The notes under the pieces: model-generated
The model's input: the letters and a program-made list of their open reading frames with translations, nothing else
What the model was told of the DNA's origin: nothing
Database searches by the model: none
In this document: piece by piece, positions 55,611 through 64,000 of the stretch
Layout of the letters: each line of letters starts with the position of its first letter
Numbering within the stretch: position 1 is the stretch's first letter
Assembly: GCA_022842185.1 (NCBI GenBank)
Contig: JALHQB010000011.1
Coordinates: forward strand, 29,105 to 93,104
Reading direction: 5' to 3'
DNA length: 64,000 bases
Origin: Acetobacteraceae bacterium
Lineage (GTDB): Bacteria > Pseudomonadota > Alphaproteobacteria > Acetobacterales > Acetobacteraceae
Made by a program: the position numbers and the translations under genes

Positions 55611-56318
55611 CTACAGCGCATAAAGCCGGCTCGTCTCCGTCTCGATGACCTCCTCCAACCGCGCCATGAAGGCGGCGCGTGGCAGCCCCGGGGGCAGCGG
55701 CGGCAGCATCGACACATGGATCACGCCCGGCGTCTTGCGGAAGGCGCGGCGGCCCCACAGGCGGCCGCTGTCGGTCGCCACCGGCACCACCGGCGCGCCG
55801 CTGGCCGAAGCCATCGCTGCCACGCCAGGCTGGTACTGCGCGCGTTCACCTGGGGCCGTGCGGGTGCCTTCGGGAAAGATCACCACCGGTCGCCCGCCCG
55901 CCAGGCATGCCTTGGCTTCGCGCACCAGCGTGCGCAGCGCTGCGCCTCCGGCCGACCGATCGACCGACAACTGCCCGCAGCGGCGCGCCAGCCAGCCCCA
56001 ACCCGGGATTTCCAGCAGTTCCTTCTTCGCGACATAGATGCAGTTGGGAACCAGCACGAGCCAGACCATCGTGTCGAAGGCCGATTGATGCTTGGCCGCG
56101 ATGATCGAGCCGCCCGGCGGCAGATGTTCAAGCCCGGTTGCCTCCACGCGGATGCCGCAGATCACCCGCAGGCCACCCAGCATGCTGCGCGCCCAGAAGC
56201 CGATGAAGCGGATCATCACCGATTGCGGAAAGGCCAGCAGCGGCGTGCCGATAATGATGGTCAGGGCGGTGCCGCCGATGAAGTACACGTTGAACAACAA
56301 CGATCGCAGGATGGTCAT
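55611..56318 (-). CDS. 1-acyl-sn-glycerol-3-phosphate acyltransferase (PlsC type)
   Basis: Membrane-associated acyltransferase making phosphatidic acid. 235 residues. An N-terminal hydrophobic segment (FIGGTALTIIIGTPLLAF) is followed by AAKHQSAFDTMVW (HX4D catalytic motif), KKELLEIPGWGW and VIFPEGTRTAPGE. Its ATG overlaps the upstream YdcF-like gene's stop by 4 bases. A DnaA-box-containing gap lies downstream. Confidence 0.93.
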   Translation of the reverse strand: MTILRSLLFNVYFIGGTALTIIIGTPLLAFPQSVMIRFIGFWARSMLGGLRVICGIRVEATGLEHLPPGGSIIAAKHQSAFDTMVWLVLVPNCIYVAKKELLEIPGWGWLARRCGQLSVDRSAGGAALRTLVREAKACLAGGRPVVIFPEGTRTAPGERAQYQPGVAAMASASGAPVVPVATDSGRLWGRRAFRKTPGVIHVSMLPPLPPGLPRAAFMARLEEVIETETSRLYAL

Positions 56319-56959
56319 GGGCCGCGCGACTCCCGCCTGGGGCTTGCAAGCGCCGAAAGTCCGGCGCGCGCCAGCAGGTAGCGCCCGTACTCACCCAGCA
56401 ACAGCCCCCAGGTCATCGGCCGGCGGAACGCCCCGGCTGCGCGCAGGCTCGCCGGCACGACCGCGTGTGGCACCAGATCGACCTCGGGCAAGGTGCGGCG
56501 CAGCTCCAACAGGGCGCGCGGCATGTGGTAACTGGCTGTGACCACGCGGAGGGACTGCACCGCGTGGCCATGCGCCCAGGCAGCGGTCTCGACCGCATTG
56601 CCCCGCGTCGTCGCCGCGGCGCGTCCCAGCGCGACCCGGGCGGCAATCGGCGTGGCATCGACGCCGGCCGCCAGGGCGATATCGGACAGCCCGGCTTCGG
56701 GATGCGCGCCCGAAATCAGCAACCGGGGCGCCTGGTCGTCAGCCAGGAGGCGAAGCCCGGTCGCCACGCGATCGCCACCACCGGTCAGCACCACGATCGC
56801 ATCCGTCTGGCGCATCGCCGGTTCAGCAGGATCGAGTGTGTGCCAAAGAAATACGGCGAAGCCCGCCAGGAAGGCGGTCGGAACGATCAATGCCAGCGCG
56901 ATCACAATCCGCAGGCGCCGCCGCCGCGGACGGGGCGCGGGTGCTTCGTCAGCACTCAT
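56315..56959 (-). CDS. YdcF/SanA-like DUF218 membrane protein
   Basis: 214 residues. One transmembrane helix near 20-40 (IVIALALIVPTAFLAGFAVF) is followed by the DUF218 fold: TDAIVVLTGGGDRVATGL, PRLLISGAHPEAGLSD, ATTRGNAVETAAWAH and VVTASYHMPRALLELRRTLP. Such proteins are linked to envelope integrity; enzyme activity is not established. It lies between ftsX and the PlsC-type gene in one minus-strand operon. Confidence 0.86.
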   Translation of the reverse strand: MSADEAPAPRPRRRRLRIVIALALIVPTAFLAGFAVFLWHTLDPAEPAMRQTDAIVVLTGGGDRVATGLRLLADDQAPRLLISGAHPEAGLSDIALAAGVDATPIAARVALGRAAATTRGNAVETAAWAHGHAVQSLRVVTASYHMPRALLELRRTLPEVDLVPHAVVPASLRAAGAFRRPMTWGLLLGEYGRYLLARAGLSALASPRRESRGP

Positions 56960-56975
56960 GGCATGCACCGCTGCG

Positions 56976-57833
56976 TCACGGCAGGCGTCGCAGCCACCGG
57001 CGCACCGTCGCCTGCGCCGCCACCCAGGCCATGGCGGCCGCCATCGCCGGCAGCAACGCGAGGTCAAGCCACGGCAGGCCCTTCCAGGATGCCTCACCCG
57101 CCAACGGCCCGGCGAGCGCCGCGAGACCCGCCAAGGCGGGAACCGCCAGCACCGTGCCGCCCGCCGCACCGATCCCGGCGAGGAACGCCGCGCGCCGTGC
57201 GAAGCGCCCCGTCACATCGGAATCCGTCGCGCCCAGCCCATGCAGCACCAGCACCGCATCGCGCCGCGCGGAAAGCCCGGCGCGCACCGCCACGCCCACC
57301 ACCGCCGCCGCAACCCCCGCGACCAGCGCCAGCACCGCGAGAGCCAGCCCCTGTACGGCACGCGCCAGGGCCGACAAATGGGCGACCCACACCCCATGCG
57401 CCTCCGTCACCGCACCGGGGACCTCCTCCGCCACGCGGTCGCCGATCAGGGCGGTGTCGGCGGACAGGTCGGCCAGGCGCAGTTCGATGACCCCGGGCAG
57501 CGGCAGGCCCTCGGCCCCGCCCAGCCAGGGGCGCAACAATTCGGCCATGCGCGCGGGATCGACCGCCTCGGCGCTGGCGACTTCAGGCTGGGCGCGCAGC
57601 ATGGCAAGGGCACGGTCCATCCTGTCCGGCGTCGGCTGCGGGACCTGTACTGTGACGGCGGCCTGGGCGCCTTCGCGCCAGCGTTCGGCCAGCCGATCGG
57701 CCCCCGATCGTCCCGCGAGGGCAAGCGCCGCCAGCAATGCCATGGCCGCCACCAGCCCGATCAGCAGTCGATCGGACATGGCCTTGCGCAGGCCGAGCGG
57801 ATCACGCGCCAGCCGGCGCTTGTGTTCACTCAT
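56976..57833 (-). CDS. ftsX: Cell division protein FtsX
   Basis: Membrane partner of FtsE that couples ATP hydrolysis to septal peptidoglycan hydrolase activation. 285 residues with a transmembrane helix near 23-41, a periplasmic loop to about 150, and three further helices (LALAVLALVAGVAAAVVGVA; FLAGIGAAGGTVLAVPAL; LLPAMAAAMAWVAA). The cytoplasmic motif RRDAVLVLHGLGATDSDV resembles the FtsX signature. It overlaps the end of ftsE by 8 bases. Confidence 0.9.
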   Translation of the reverse strand: MSEHKRRLARDPLGLRKAMSDRLLIGLVAAMALLAALALAGRSGADRLAERWREGAQAAVTVQVPQPTPDRMDRALAMLRAQPEVASAEAVDPARMAELLRPWLGGAEGLPLPGVIELRLADLSADTALIGDRVAEEVPGAVTEAHGVWVAHLSALARAVQGLALAVLALVAGVAAAVVGVAVRAGLSARRDAVLVLHGLGATDSDVTGRFARRAAFLAGIGAAGGTVLAVPALAGLAALAGPLAGEASWKGLPWLDLALLPAMAAAMAWVAAQATVRRWLRRLP

Positions 57834-58500
57834 CGGCCACCAGCCGCCCGCCCTCCAGTGTCAGCATCCGGGCCGGATGCCGCCCTGGCAAATCATCGGA
57901 ATGGGTGGCGACGACGACCGTGGTGCCCTGGCGGTTCATCTCGGCCAGCAGGGCCAGCGTGCGCCGCGCCTGGCGGGCATCCAGGTCCGAGGTGGGTTCA
58001 TCGGCCACCAGCAAGGCGGGGCGGGTGACCACGGCGCGGGCGATGACCAGGCGCTGCTGTTCCCCGCCGGACAGCTCCGCCGGCCGTCGTTCCTCCTTGC
58101 CGGTCAGGCCGATCCATTCGAGCAGGTCGGCGACATCGGCACGGATGGTGGATTCCGGGACGCCGCCCAGGCGCAGCGGCAGCGCCACATTGTCCCAGGC
58201 GGACAGGTGCGACAGCAGGCGGAATTCCTGGTGCACCGTCCCGATGCGGCGGCGCAGCGGCGGCAGGTCCCGCCGCCGCGCACGCGACAGCAGGACCCCC
58301 AGCAATTCGACCTCCCCGCCCGACGGGCGCAGCGCTGCCTGCATCAGGCGCAGCACCGATGTCTTGCCGGCGCCCGACGGTCCCAGGATCCAGGTGAACG
58401 ACCCCTCCCCGAGGGTGAAGGACAGGTCGCGCAGGATCGCCGGGCCCGGCCGCCCGCGCTGATCGGGATAGGCGAGGGCCACGCGGCTGAATCGCACCAT
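57826..58500 (-). CDS. ftsE: Cell division ATP-binding protein FtsE
   Basis: ABC ATPase, 224 residues, from ATG 58500. Walker A GPSGAGKTSVLRLM is near residue 37; the Q-loop region GTVHQEFRLLSHLSAWDNVALP (short: HQEFRLLSHLSAWDNVALP), signature LSGGEQQR and Walker B LLVADEPTSDLD follow, then the H-loop VATHSDD. The RLL and NVALPLRL features are typical of FtsE. First gene of ftsE-ftsX-ydcF-like-plsC-like. Confidence 0.94.
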   Translation of the reverse strand: MVRFSRVALAYPDQRGRPGPAILRDLSFTLGEGSFTWILGPSGAGKTSVLRLMQAALRPSGGEVELLGVLLSRARRRDLPPLRRRIGTVHQEFRLLSHLSAWDNVALPLRLGGVPESTIRADVADLLEWIGLTGKEERRPAELSGGEQQRLVIARAVVTRPALLVADEPTSDLDARQARRTLALLAEMNRQGTTVVVATHSDDLPGRHPARMLTLEGGRLVADE

Positions 58501-58655
58501 GGGGTGGTTGTGCCCGTGTGCGGCGCACACCTCAACCGTGACGATGAATTGGGCCACGCCGCAACTGGACGATGCACGCCGCGGATCTTGATGCGCCGCG
58601 CACCCCGTCACCGCTGCTTGCGGCGCGCGGCGTGCAGGTCGAGGATGTGACCGAG

Positions 58656-59072
58656 ATGCACATCTCCTGCCCTTCCTGCGCCGCCGCCTATGAGGTGCCC
58701 GACCGGCTGCTCGCCGGGCCGGCGCGGATGCTGCGCTGTTCCCGATGCGGGGCGGATTTCCCGCTGCCGCAGGCGGAAGCCCCCGTACCCGAGCCGCCGC
58801 CGGTCCTCACGACTGTGCCGCCCCCCGAACCGGAACGGGCGATCGAACCGCCGCGTGCCGCGGCCTCCGCGCCGGTTGTGCCGCGGCGCGAACCGCCAGC
58901 GCTGCCAGCCGTGGTCGTGCCGAAAGCGTCATCGCCAGCCCTGGTCGGCGCCTGGGTGGCGTCGATCGCCTTGTTGGGCGCAGCCATCGCAAGCCTGCTG
59001 GTGTTCCATGTGGAGGTGATGGCGGCATGGCCGGCCAGCGCGCGGCTGTTCGTCGCGCTCGGCCTGGCGTGA
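58656..59072 (+). CDS. Zinc-ribbon (MJ0042-type) membrane protein
   Basis: 138 residues. The N-terminal zinc ribbon is ISCPSCAAAYEVPDRLL and LRCSRCGADFPLP (two CxxC pairs). A Pro-rich linker follows, then one transmembrane helix near 108-130 (WVASIALLGAAIASLLVFHV). Such proteins are common in alphaproteobacteria, often near ftsEX, with unknown function. GAGG precedes the ATG at 58656; an in-frame ATG at 58572 would overlap ftsE's upstream region. Confidence 0.85.
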   Translation: MHISCPSCAAAYEVPDRLLAGPARMLRCSRCGADFPLPQAEAPVPEPPPVLTTVPPPEPERAIEPPRAAASAPVVPRREPPALPAVVVPKASSPALVGAWVASIALLGAAIASLLVFHVEVMAAWPASARLFVALGLA

Positions 59073-59162
59073 ACGAGGGCCTCTGACAGGCGGCGTCCGG
59101 CTGGTGGTTCCGACGATGCGACGCATGCGGGTCGCGCTTCGCCGGAACCCGGGTTCAATCAG

Positions 59163-60416
59163 CTATCCGGCGTGGCGGAACCGTGCCGCGAAGAACCCGT
59201 CCATGCCGCCGCGTTCGCCCCACATGTCCGGGCGCGTCCGCAGGCACCCCGCGGGCGTGATCGCCTCCGGCAGTCCCGGCAGTTCGGCGACGCCGAACGG
59301 ATCATGCACCAGGCCCAGCGCCGCGGCGCGGGCAAGATGCGCCTCGCCTTCCTCCGGTTGCAGCGAGCAGGTGGCCAGGATGATGCGTCCGCCCGGCTTC
59401 AGCATCGTGGCGGCGGCCTTCAGCAGCCGCGCCTGGGCCTCGGCCGCAGCCTGCACGTCGCGGGGCCGCTTGGCATGGGCGACGTCCGGGTGGCGGCGGA
59501 TGGTGCCGGTGGCGGTACAGGGGGCATCGATCAGGATGGCGTCGAAGGGTTGGGGCGGCGTCCAGGCGGTGGCATCGGCGCGGACGACCTCCACCGGCAG
59601 GCGCAGGCGGGCCAGGTTCTCGGCAAGGCGTGCCACGCGGTTGGCATCGCGTTCGACCGCCGTGACCTCCGCCCCGGCGGCGGCCAGCTGCGCGGTCTTG
59701 CCGCCGGGCGCCGCGCAGAGATCGGCGACGCGTTCGCCTGGCCGCGCCTGAAGCAGTATCGCGGGCAGGGCGGCGGCCGCGTCCTGGACCCAGAACCGGC
59801 CCTCGGCGAAGCCGGGCAGGTCGGTCACGCGGGTGCCGGCGGCGAAGCGCCAGGACCCGGTCGGCAGGATCTCGGCACCTTCGGGCGGCGTGGCGCCTGG
59901 GGCAGCGCTGAGGTCGAGCGGGGCGGGGCCGCGATGGGATTCGGCAATGGCGCGCACCGCCGGGCCGTAGGCCGCGTGCCAGGCGGACCAGAGCCATTGC
60001 GGCGTATCGAGCCTGGGCGCGTCCAGCCCTTCCAGCGCCGCGGCGCCTTCGGTCGCGACCTTGCGCAGAACGGCGTTCACCAGCCCCGCAAAGGATTTGG
60101 GCGCCAAAGCGACCGCAGTGGCGACCGCCGCGTGGGCCGGCGTGTCGAGCAGGAGCAGTTCCGCCGCCCCGATTCGAAGGGCGTGCCGGGCAGGCGGCGG
60201 GGGTTCCTTGCGCAGAAAGGGTGCCAGCACCTCGTCGATGCAGCCCAGCCGCCGCAGCACCATGGCGGCGATGCGGTGCGCCGCGGCGCGGTCGCGCGGA
60301 TCCAGCCGCTTGGACAGGTGTTCGAGCGCATCTTCGAGCGGCTTGCGTTGTTCCAAAGTCGCGTCGAGCAGATCGCGCGCGGCTTTGCGGGTTGGTAGTC
60401 CAGGAAGGGGTGCCAA
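59163..60416 (-). CDS. rsmB: 16S rRNA (cytosine-C5) methyltransferase RsmB
   Basis: Methylates C967 of 16S rRNA. About 417 residues: an N-terminal NusB-like helical domain (RKAARDLLDATLEQ, GCIDEVLAPFLRKEPP) and a Rossmann methyltransferase domain. Motifs: VADLCAAPGGKTAQLAAAG, LIDAPCTATGTIRRHPD and the catalytic ATCSLQPEEGE. The start is unclear: no ATG is suitably placed, so TTG 60416 is proposed. It diverges from a TTT receptor gene. Confidence 0.9.
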   Translation of the reverse strand: MAPLPGLPTRKAARDLLDATLEQRKPLEDALEHLSKRLDPRDRAAAHRIAAMVLRRLGCIDEVLAPFLRKEPPPPARHALRIGAAELLLLDTPAHAAVATAVALAPKSFAGLVNAVLRKVATEGAAALEGLDAPRLDTPQWLWSAWHAAYGPAVRAIAESHRGPAPLDLSAAPGATPPEGAEILPTGSWRFAAGTRVTDLPGFAEGRFWVQDAAAALPAILLQARPGERVADLCAAPGGKTAQLAAAGAEVTAVERDANRVARLAENLARLRLPVEVVRADATAWTPPQPFDAILIDAPCTATGTIRRHPDVAHAKRPRDVQAAAEAQARLLKAAATMLKPGGRIILATCSLQPEEGEAHLARAAALGLVHDPFGVAELPGLPEAITPAGCLRTRPDMWGERGGMDGFFAARFRHAG

Positions 60417-60560
60417 AGGGTCTCGCGGTGCTGGGGCTATGGGCCCGGTGGGCCGATGAGCCTGTACACCTACCGCATCGGCAACGTGATGTGGACTGAC
60501 GGGGGGACATCTTCCCAACCGACACGCACCGGCGCAGCATCCCATGCGGAAAAAACGCCC

Positions 60561-61520
60561 ATGATCTGCCGCCGCGCCCTGCTCGCCGCGCCCGCCCTTT
60601 TGTACGCGCCGACCGCGCGCGCCCAGGCCAGACCGCTGCGGATCATCACGCCCTTCGCGACCGGTGGCGCGACCGATTCCCTCGCCCGCATCGTCGGTGC
60701 GCGCATCACCGCACTGACCGGCCAGGCGGTGGTGGTGGAACCCAAGCCCGGCGCAGGCGGCGACCTCGCGATGCAGGCGGCGGCCGCGGCCGAACCCGAC
60801 GGTCATACGCTGGTCCTGGGCAGCGATTCCTCGATGGCGCGAAATCCGATGCTGCGCCGGTCCATTCCCTACGACCCGGAGCGCGACTTCGCGCCCATCG
60901 CTCGGCTGGTGATCTCCTGGTACGCGGTCACGGTGCATGCCTCGGTGCCCGCGCACACGGTGGCGGAATTCGTCACCTGGGCGCGGGCCAATCCGGGGCG
61001 GGTCAATTACGGATCGGCTGGTCCCGGCACGCTCGCGCATGTCATCGGGGAGATGATGAGCCAGGGCCTCAGGCTCGACATGCAGCATATCCCCTACCGC
61101 GGCGCGAGCCCCGCATTGCAGGATCTCGTGGCGGGGCGACTGCAATTCTATGCGGTTTCCGCCGGTGGACTGCTGCCGTTGCTGCGCGACGGCAGCGTGC
61201 GCGTGCTGGCCGTCACGGGCCCCGCGCGCCAGCCGGCATTGCCCGATGTGCCGACCATGGTCGAGGCCGGCTTCCCCGAATACGACCATTCCGCCTTCTA
61301 TTCGCTGTCCGGCCCCGCGCGCGTGCCCGCGACCTTTGTCGATCAGACCGGTGCGCTGCTCGGTCGCATCATGGCGGAACCCGACACCGCGGAACGGCTG
61401 CGCGCCCTTGCCTTCGACCCGGCGTTCCTGGGGCCGGACGCGTTCCGTGCCTTCCTTGCCGCCGAGCGCATCCGTTGGCGCGACATCATCGCCCGCACCG
61501 GGCTGACGCTGGAGAGTTGA
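60561..61520 (+). CDS. TTT-family (Bug) periplasmic solute-binding protein 5
   Basis: 319 residues. The signal peptide MICRRALLAAPALLYAP ends near ARAQA. Motifs: PLRIITPFATGGATDSLARI, YDPERDFAPIARL, RVNYGSAGPGTLAHVIGEMM and IPYRGASPALQDLVAGRLQF. It heads a three-gene run with two uncharacterised small proteins, 5 bases to the next start. Confidence 0.92.
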   Translation: MICRRALLAAPALLYAPTARAQARPLRIITPFATGGATDSLARIVGARITALTGQAVVVEPKPGAGGDLAMQAAAAAEPDGHTLVLGSDSSMARNPMLRRSIPYDPERDFAPIARLVISWYAVTVHASVPAHTVAEFVTWARANPGRVNYGSAGPGTLAHVIGEMMSQGLRLDMQHIPYRGASPALQDLVAGRLQFYAVSAGGLLPLLRDGSVRVLAVTGPARQPALPDVPTMVEAGFPEYDHSAFYSLSGPARVPATFVDQTGALLGRIMAEPDTAERLRALAFDPAFLGPDAFRAFLAAERIRWRDIIARTGLTLES

Positions 61521-61525
61521 CGCGC

Positions 61526-62122
61526 ATGACCCTGCTCCGCTTCGAGGAATTCAACGCGCAGCCGCGGCGCGCCGCGGCATTGCAGGCGAAGCTGGGCGCC
61601 GTGCCCGGTGGGCGGCTGTTTGGGCTGTGGCGAGCGCAGATCGGCCCGTCGATGAACCGCGTCACGCGTGTGTCGTTGTGGCAGGGTGAACCGCCTGCCG
61701 CGCTGGAAGCCGGCGACCCCGATGTCGCGTCGTTGAACACGCGCGTCCTGAACATCCTGACGCGCGGCGACACCCCGGTGGATCCCGCGCGGGGCGGCAT
61801 CGTCACGCACCGGTGGTTCATCCTGCCGCCGCAGAATGTGGCCGAGATGGTCGCCATCACCACCGAGGCGTGGGTCGGTTTCGAGGGCGATACCGGCAGC
61901 GAACCGCTCGGCCTGTGGCAGGATCGCGCGCAGGCCGATCCCGCGCATGTGTTGCTGATGACCTGGTATCCGTCTCTGGCGCATTGGGAACAGAGCCGCT
62001 TCTGGAACACCGCCGCCGCCGGGCCGGACCAGGCCGCGCGCGCCAAATGGGGCGCGTTGTTCGCGCGCCGGCGCGCCATGTTGATCGACACCTGGGTTAC
62101 CGCGCATGGAGCCGAGGCATGA
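61526..62122 (+). CDS. Uncharacterised protein, possibly NIPSNAP-like
   Basis: 198 residues, soluble. Two similar halves with a Trp in the middle of a beta strand (GRLFGLWRAQIGPSMNRVTR; HVLLMTWYPSLAHWEQSRFW) suggest a duplicated ferredoxin-like (dimeric alpha/beta barrel) fold, as in NIPSNAP proteins. The assignment is weak. It lies between a TTT receptor and an NTF2-like protein, so it may act on the imported compound. Confidence 0.8.
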   Translation: MTLLRFEEFNAQPRRAAALQAKLGAVPGGRLFGLWRAQIGPSMNRVTRVSLWQGEPPAALEAGDPDVASLNTRVLNILTRGDTPVDPARGGIVTHRWFILPPQNVAEMVAITTEAWVGFEGDTGSEPLGLWQDRAQADPAHVLLMTWYPSLAHWEQSRFWNTAAAGPDQAARAKWGALFARRRAMLIDTWVTAHGAEA

Positions 62123-62505
62123 GCGAGGCCGACATCACCGCCGCCCGTGCCGCCATGGATGGCTTCATGGCGGCGTTCAGTGCCGAGGATGCCGATGCGA
62201 TACGCACGCGCTGGTACCATTTCCCGCATGTGCGCTTCCACAGCGGCAAGGTCACCGTCTTCGAACGGCCGGAGGATTTCAGCAGCCTGGTGTTCGACCG
62301 CAAGGGCCAGGCGCGCGAATGGGCGCGCAGCGCCTGGGATTATGTTGAGCTCGTGGATGCCGGACCGGGCAAGGTCCATTTTCGCGTGCAGTTCAGCCGG
62401 TTCCGCGCGGACGGTTCGGTGATCGGGTCGTACAAGTCGTTCTATATCGTGACGCTGAAGGATGGGCGCTGGGCGATCCAGGGCAGGTCGTCCTGGGCGG
62501 AATAG
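62119..62505 (+). CDS. NTF2-like (SnoaL/DUF4440-type) protein
   Basis: 128 residues with the pattern of the cone-shaped NTF2 fold: helical AARAAMDGFMAAFSAEDADA, FHSGKVTVFERPEDF, KVHFRVQFSRFRADGSVIG and YIVTLKDGRWAIQGRSSW. Members include isomerases, cyclases and dehydratases. The ATGA overlap with the preceding gene shows tight coupling. Confidence 0.85.
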   Translation: MSEADITAARAAMDGFMAAFSAEDADAIRTRWYHFPHVRFHSGKVTVFERPEDFSSLVFDRKGQAREWARSAWDYVELVDAGPGKVHFRVQFSRFRADGSVIGSYKSFYIVTLKDGRWAIQGRSSWAE

Positions 62506-62516
62506 AAGGGCGCCCA

Positions 62517-62601
62517 CCGCTTTTTGTCGTTTGGCGCCGACCTTCGGCGGCCTGCGCCAGGTGTCAGAAAAAGGAGGGGGTTCTGGGGAGTTCCCTCCCC
62601 C
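62517..62601. repeat. Dispersed intergenic repeat, inverted partial copies between convergent genes
   Basis: Left arm CTTTTTGTCGTTTGGCGCC (from 62520). Right arm from about 62555: GCGCCAGGTGTCAGAAAAAG, then GAGGGGG and GGGGAG-TTCC-CTCCCC. Read on the minus strand it repeats the order GGGGGAG, CTCCCC, CCCCCTCCTTTTTCTG, CTGGCGC seen at 26227 and 46722. It lies between the stops of the NTF2-like and NHL genes. Confidence 0.8.
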
Positions 62602-62607
62602 GGCCTT

Positions 62608-63462
62608 TCACCCTACCACCGGCACCAGCCGCGTCACCCGCGACGGATTCTGCTCCGACAGATAGATGCACGCATCCGGCCCGCACCACATCCCGTGTGC
62701 CCCGTTCAACACCGGCCGGCACCGCCCCAGGATCGCGCCATCGGGTCCCAGCAAGGACAGTTGCGGCACCTGATCCGTCACATACAGCCCGCCCGCGGGC
62801 GCGCCATGCACGCTCATCGGCTTGTGGTTGCCCAGCCAGTCGTCCAGCCATGACCCATCCGGCGTGAAGACCTGCACGCGGTTGTTCTCACGATCCGCCA
62901 CGGCCACCCGGCCATCGGGCAGCACCCAGACGGAATGCGGCGTGGAGAATTCGCCCGGTCCGGTGCCTTCACGACCCCAATGGCCCATCGGCGTGCCTTC
63001 GGCGGTGAAGCGATGCACGACGGATGCGGCGTAGCCATCGGCGACATAAATCGAACCATCCGGGCCGAAGGCGACATCGCAGGGTGCGTTGAACGGCTCA
63101 CCCGGACGGTGACGGCGGCCGAGGCCGCCCAGCCGCTTGCCGTCGCGGGTGAAGACGATGATCTCCTGCGCATCGCGGTCCACCACGAACACGCGGCCGT
63201 CGGGGTGGACCGACAGCATGTGGCCATCCGCGACCTCGGCCCCGCCCCATGCGTCGATGCGCCGCCCATCCGGTGCCAGGACCACCACGGCCGGATTCTC
63301 CGGGTCGGCCATCGGGTCCTGGCGGAGCTGGACAAAGACGCGGCCTTCGGCATCGCACGCGACATCGGATGGCGCGCCGCAGCCGACCGGAACCTCGCCC
63401 CAGGGGCGTTCGACGCGATAACGGGTTTCGCCGAGGCGAACGAAAAGCTGATGGCGCGCCAT
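62608..63462 (-). CDS. NHL-repeat (beta-propeller) protein
   Basis: 284 residues from ATG 63462, preceded by AGGAGAG. Repeated propeller blades: PSDVACDAEGRVFVQLR, HMLSVHPDGRVFVVDRDAQE, PCDVAFGPDGSIYVADGYA, PHSVWVLPDGRVAVADRENN and GAPAGGLYVTDQ. It resembles the peptidyl-amidating lyase-like NHL family. No signal peptide is seen. Function unknown. Confidence 0.88.
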   Translation of the reverse strand: MARHQLFVRLGETRYRVERPWGEVPVGCGAPSDVACDAEGRVFVQLRQDPMADPENPAVVVLAPDGRRIDAWGGAEVADGHMLSVHPDGRVFVVDRDAQEIIVFTRDGKRLGGLGRRHRPGEPFNAPCDVAFGPDGSIYVADGYAASVVHRFTAEGTPMGHWGREGTGPGEFSTPHSVWVLPDGRVAVADRENNRVQVFTPDGSWLDDWLGNHKPMSVHGAPAGGLYVTDQVPQLSLLGPDGAILGRCRPVLNGAHGMWCGPDACIYLSEQNPSRVTRLVPVVG

Positions 63463-63691
63463 TGTCGTAACTCTCCTGATGCGCGCCTCGTGCGCGCCGG
63501 CGTGAAGCAGGTGCAGCGTGGCGCGAGGGCGTCGGTGCGGCAAGACCGCGCGCGGGATGCGATGCGATCGCGACCGTCCGTTCGCGCCGCCATCATCCGG
63601 GCTGATTCCGCCCCGGTGCAAAACCCGCTACGGTTGTGTCCCTGACGTCCCGCCGACCTCGCGGGCCGGGCACGAAAGCAGGAGACACGTC

Positions 63692-64000
63692 ATGCCGGTC
63701 CGCCACCACCATCTACGCCCCGCGATCCTGTTGCTGGGATTGGGCTTGCTGGCGGGTTGCGAGCAGGCGGGCAGCGCGGCGGGTGCCATGGCCGGCAACG
63801 TGGCCGGTACCGCTGCCGCGGGTGCTGTCGCCGGTTCGGTCGGCGGGATCCAGGAGATCGAGCACCGCATCCTGACGCCGCTGATCCGTTCGATCGTGAG
63901 GAACGTGGCTGGCTCGAACATCCGATTGCCAAAGTATGAAGGCGATCAAATCGTGGGCTATGAGGTGCGCCAGACGCGGGTTCTCGACTTGATCGAGAAT
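63692..64000 (+). CDS. Putative lipoprotein (3' partial)
   Basis: 103 residues to the window end. AGGAGA lies 9 bases before the ATG. The signal peptide runs to the lipobox LLGLGLLAGC. The mature part starts with an Ala/Gly-rich stretch (AGAMAGNVAGTAAAGAVAGS) that may be a membrane-inserting glycine-zipper-like segment. It continues with EIEHRILTPLIRSIVRNVAG. No family recognised. Confidence 0.75.
   Translation, partial: MPVRHHHLRPAILLLGLGLLAGCEQAGSAAGAMAGNVAGTAAAGAVAGSVGGIQEIEHRILTPLIRSIVRNVAGSNIRLPKYEGDQIVGYEVRQTRVLDLIEN

Overview
The window is a strongly GC-rich chromosomal segment, dense with genes that often overlap by 1-8 bases. It fits an alphaproteobacterium of the Acetobacteraceae (Roseomonas-like). 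This rests on three things: the gene order around dnaA, the alphaproteobacterial regulatory PTS operon (hprK-rapZ-EIIA-HPr-EI), and five periplasmic tripartite-tricarboxylate (TTT, 'Bug') receptor genes. The placement is inferred from gene content and not from a marker-gene comparison. No rRNA, tRNA, CRISPR array, prophage or intact insertion sequence was seen.

Layout. 1-3.7 kb (minus strand): a TTC38-like TPR protein (runs off the left edge), dut, coaBC and ubiE. 3.8-13.4 kb (plus): mutM, an enoyl-CoA hydratase, rpsT, then the replication block dnaA-dnaN-recF-gyrB, with a small DUF3592-like membrane protein gene inserted on the opposite strand. 13.4-27.7 kb: an accessory catabolic region. 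A two-subunit class I fumarase/tartrate dehydratase faces away from a compact eight-gene run: glutathione transferase, CaiB-type CoA-transferase, carboxymuconolactone-decarboxylase-like protein, three TTT receptors in tandem, a D-2-hydroxyacid dehydrogenase and a GntR/UTRA regulator. Further hydrolase, receptor, GST and thioesterase genes and ahcY follow.

27.9-32.6 kb: two small secreted proteins and the regulatory PTS operon on the minus strand. 32.8-40.7 kb: a threonine dehydratase, a lipoprotein, hisE-hisF-hisA (hisE carries an unusual Lys/Ala/Pro-rich extension; a Gly/Ser-rich ORF lies between hisF and hisA), a long nitronate monooxygenase-like enzyme and pnp. 41.3-53.1 kb: accD-folC, a ribbon-helix-helix regulator with a PHB-depolymerase-like esterase, a nucleotidyltransferase-fold protein, the aromatic/histidine operon chorismate mutase-hisC-tyrA, and metX and metW. 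The last two are separated by a divergent OhrR-like regulator/hydrolase pair. 53.1-64 kb: a DUF2125-like protein, a ChaC-like gamma-glutamylcyclotransferase, a PlsC-type acyltransferase with a YdcF-like protein, ftsX-ftsE, a zinc-ribbon membrane protein, rsmB, another TTT receptor mini-operon, an NHL-repeat protein and the start of a lipoprotein.

The most unusual points are: the eight-gene catabolic operon with triple receptors; the redox-sensing regulator module lodged between metX and metW with two palindromic operators; a MutM missing its fourth zinc ligand; an alpha/beta hydrolase whose nucleophile is alanine; the histone-like tail on HisE; and a dispersed inverted-repeat family found here only between convergent genes.
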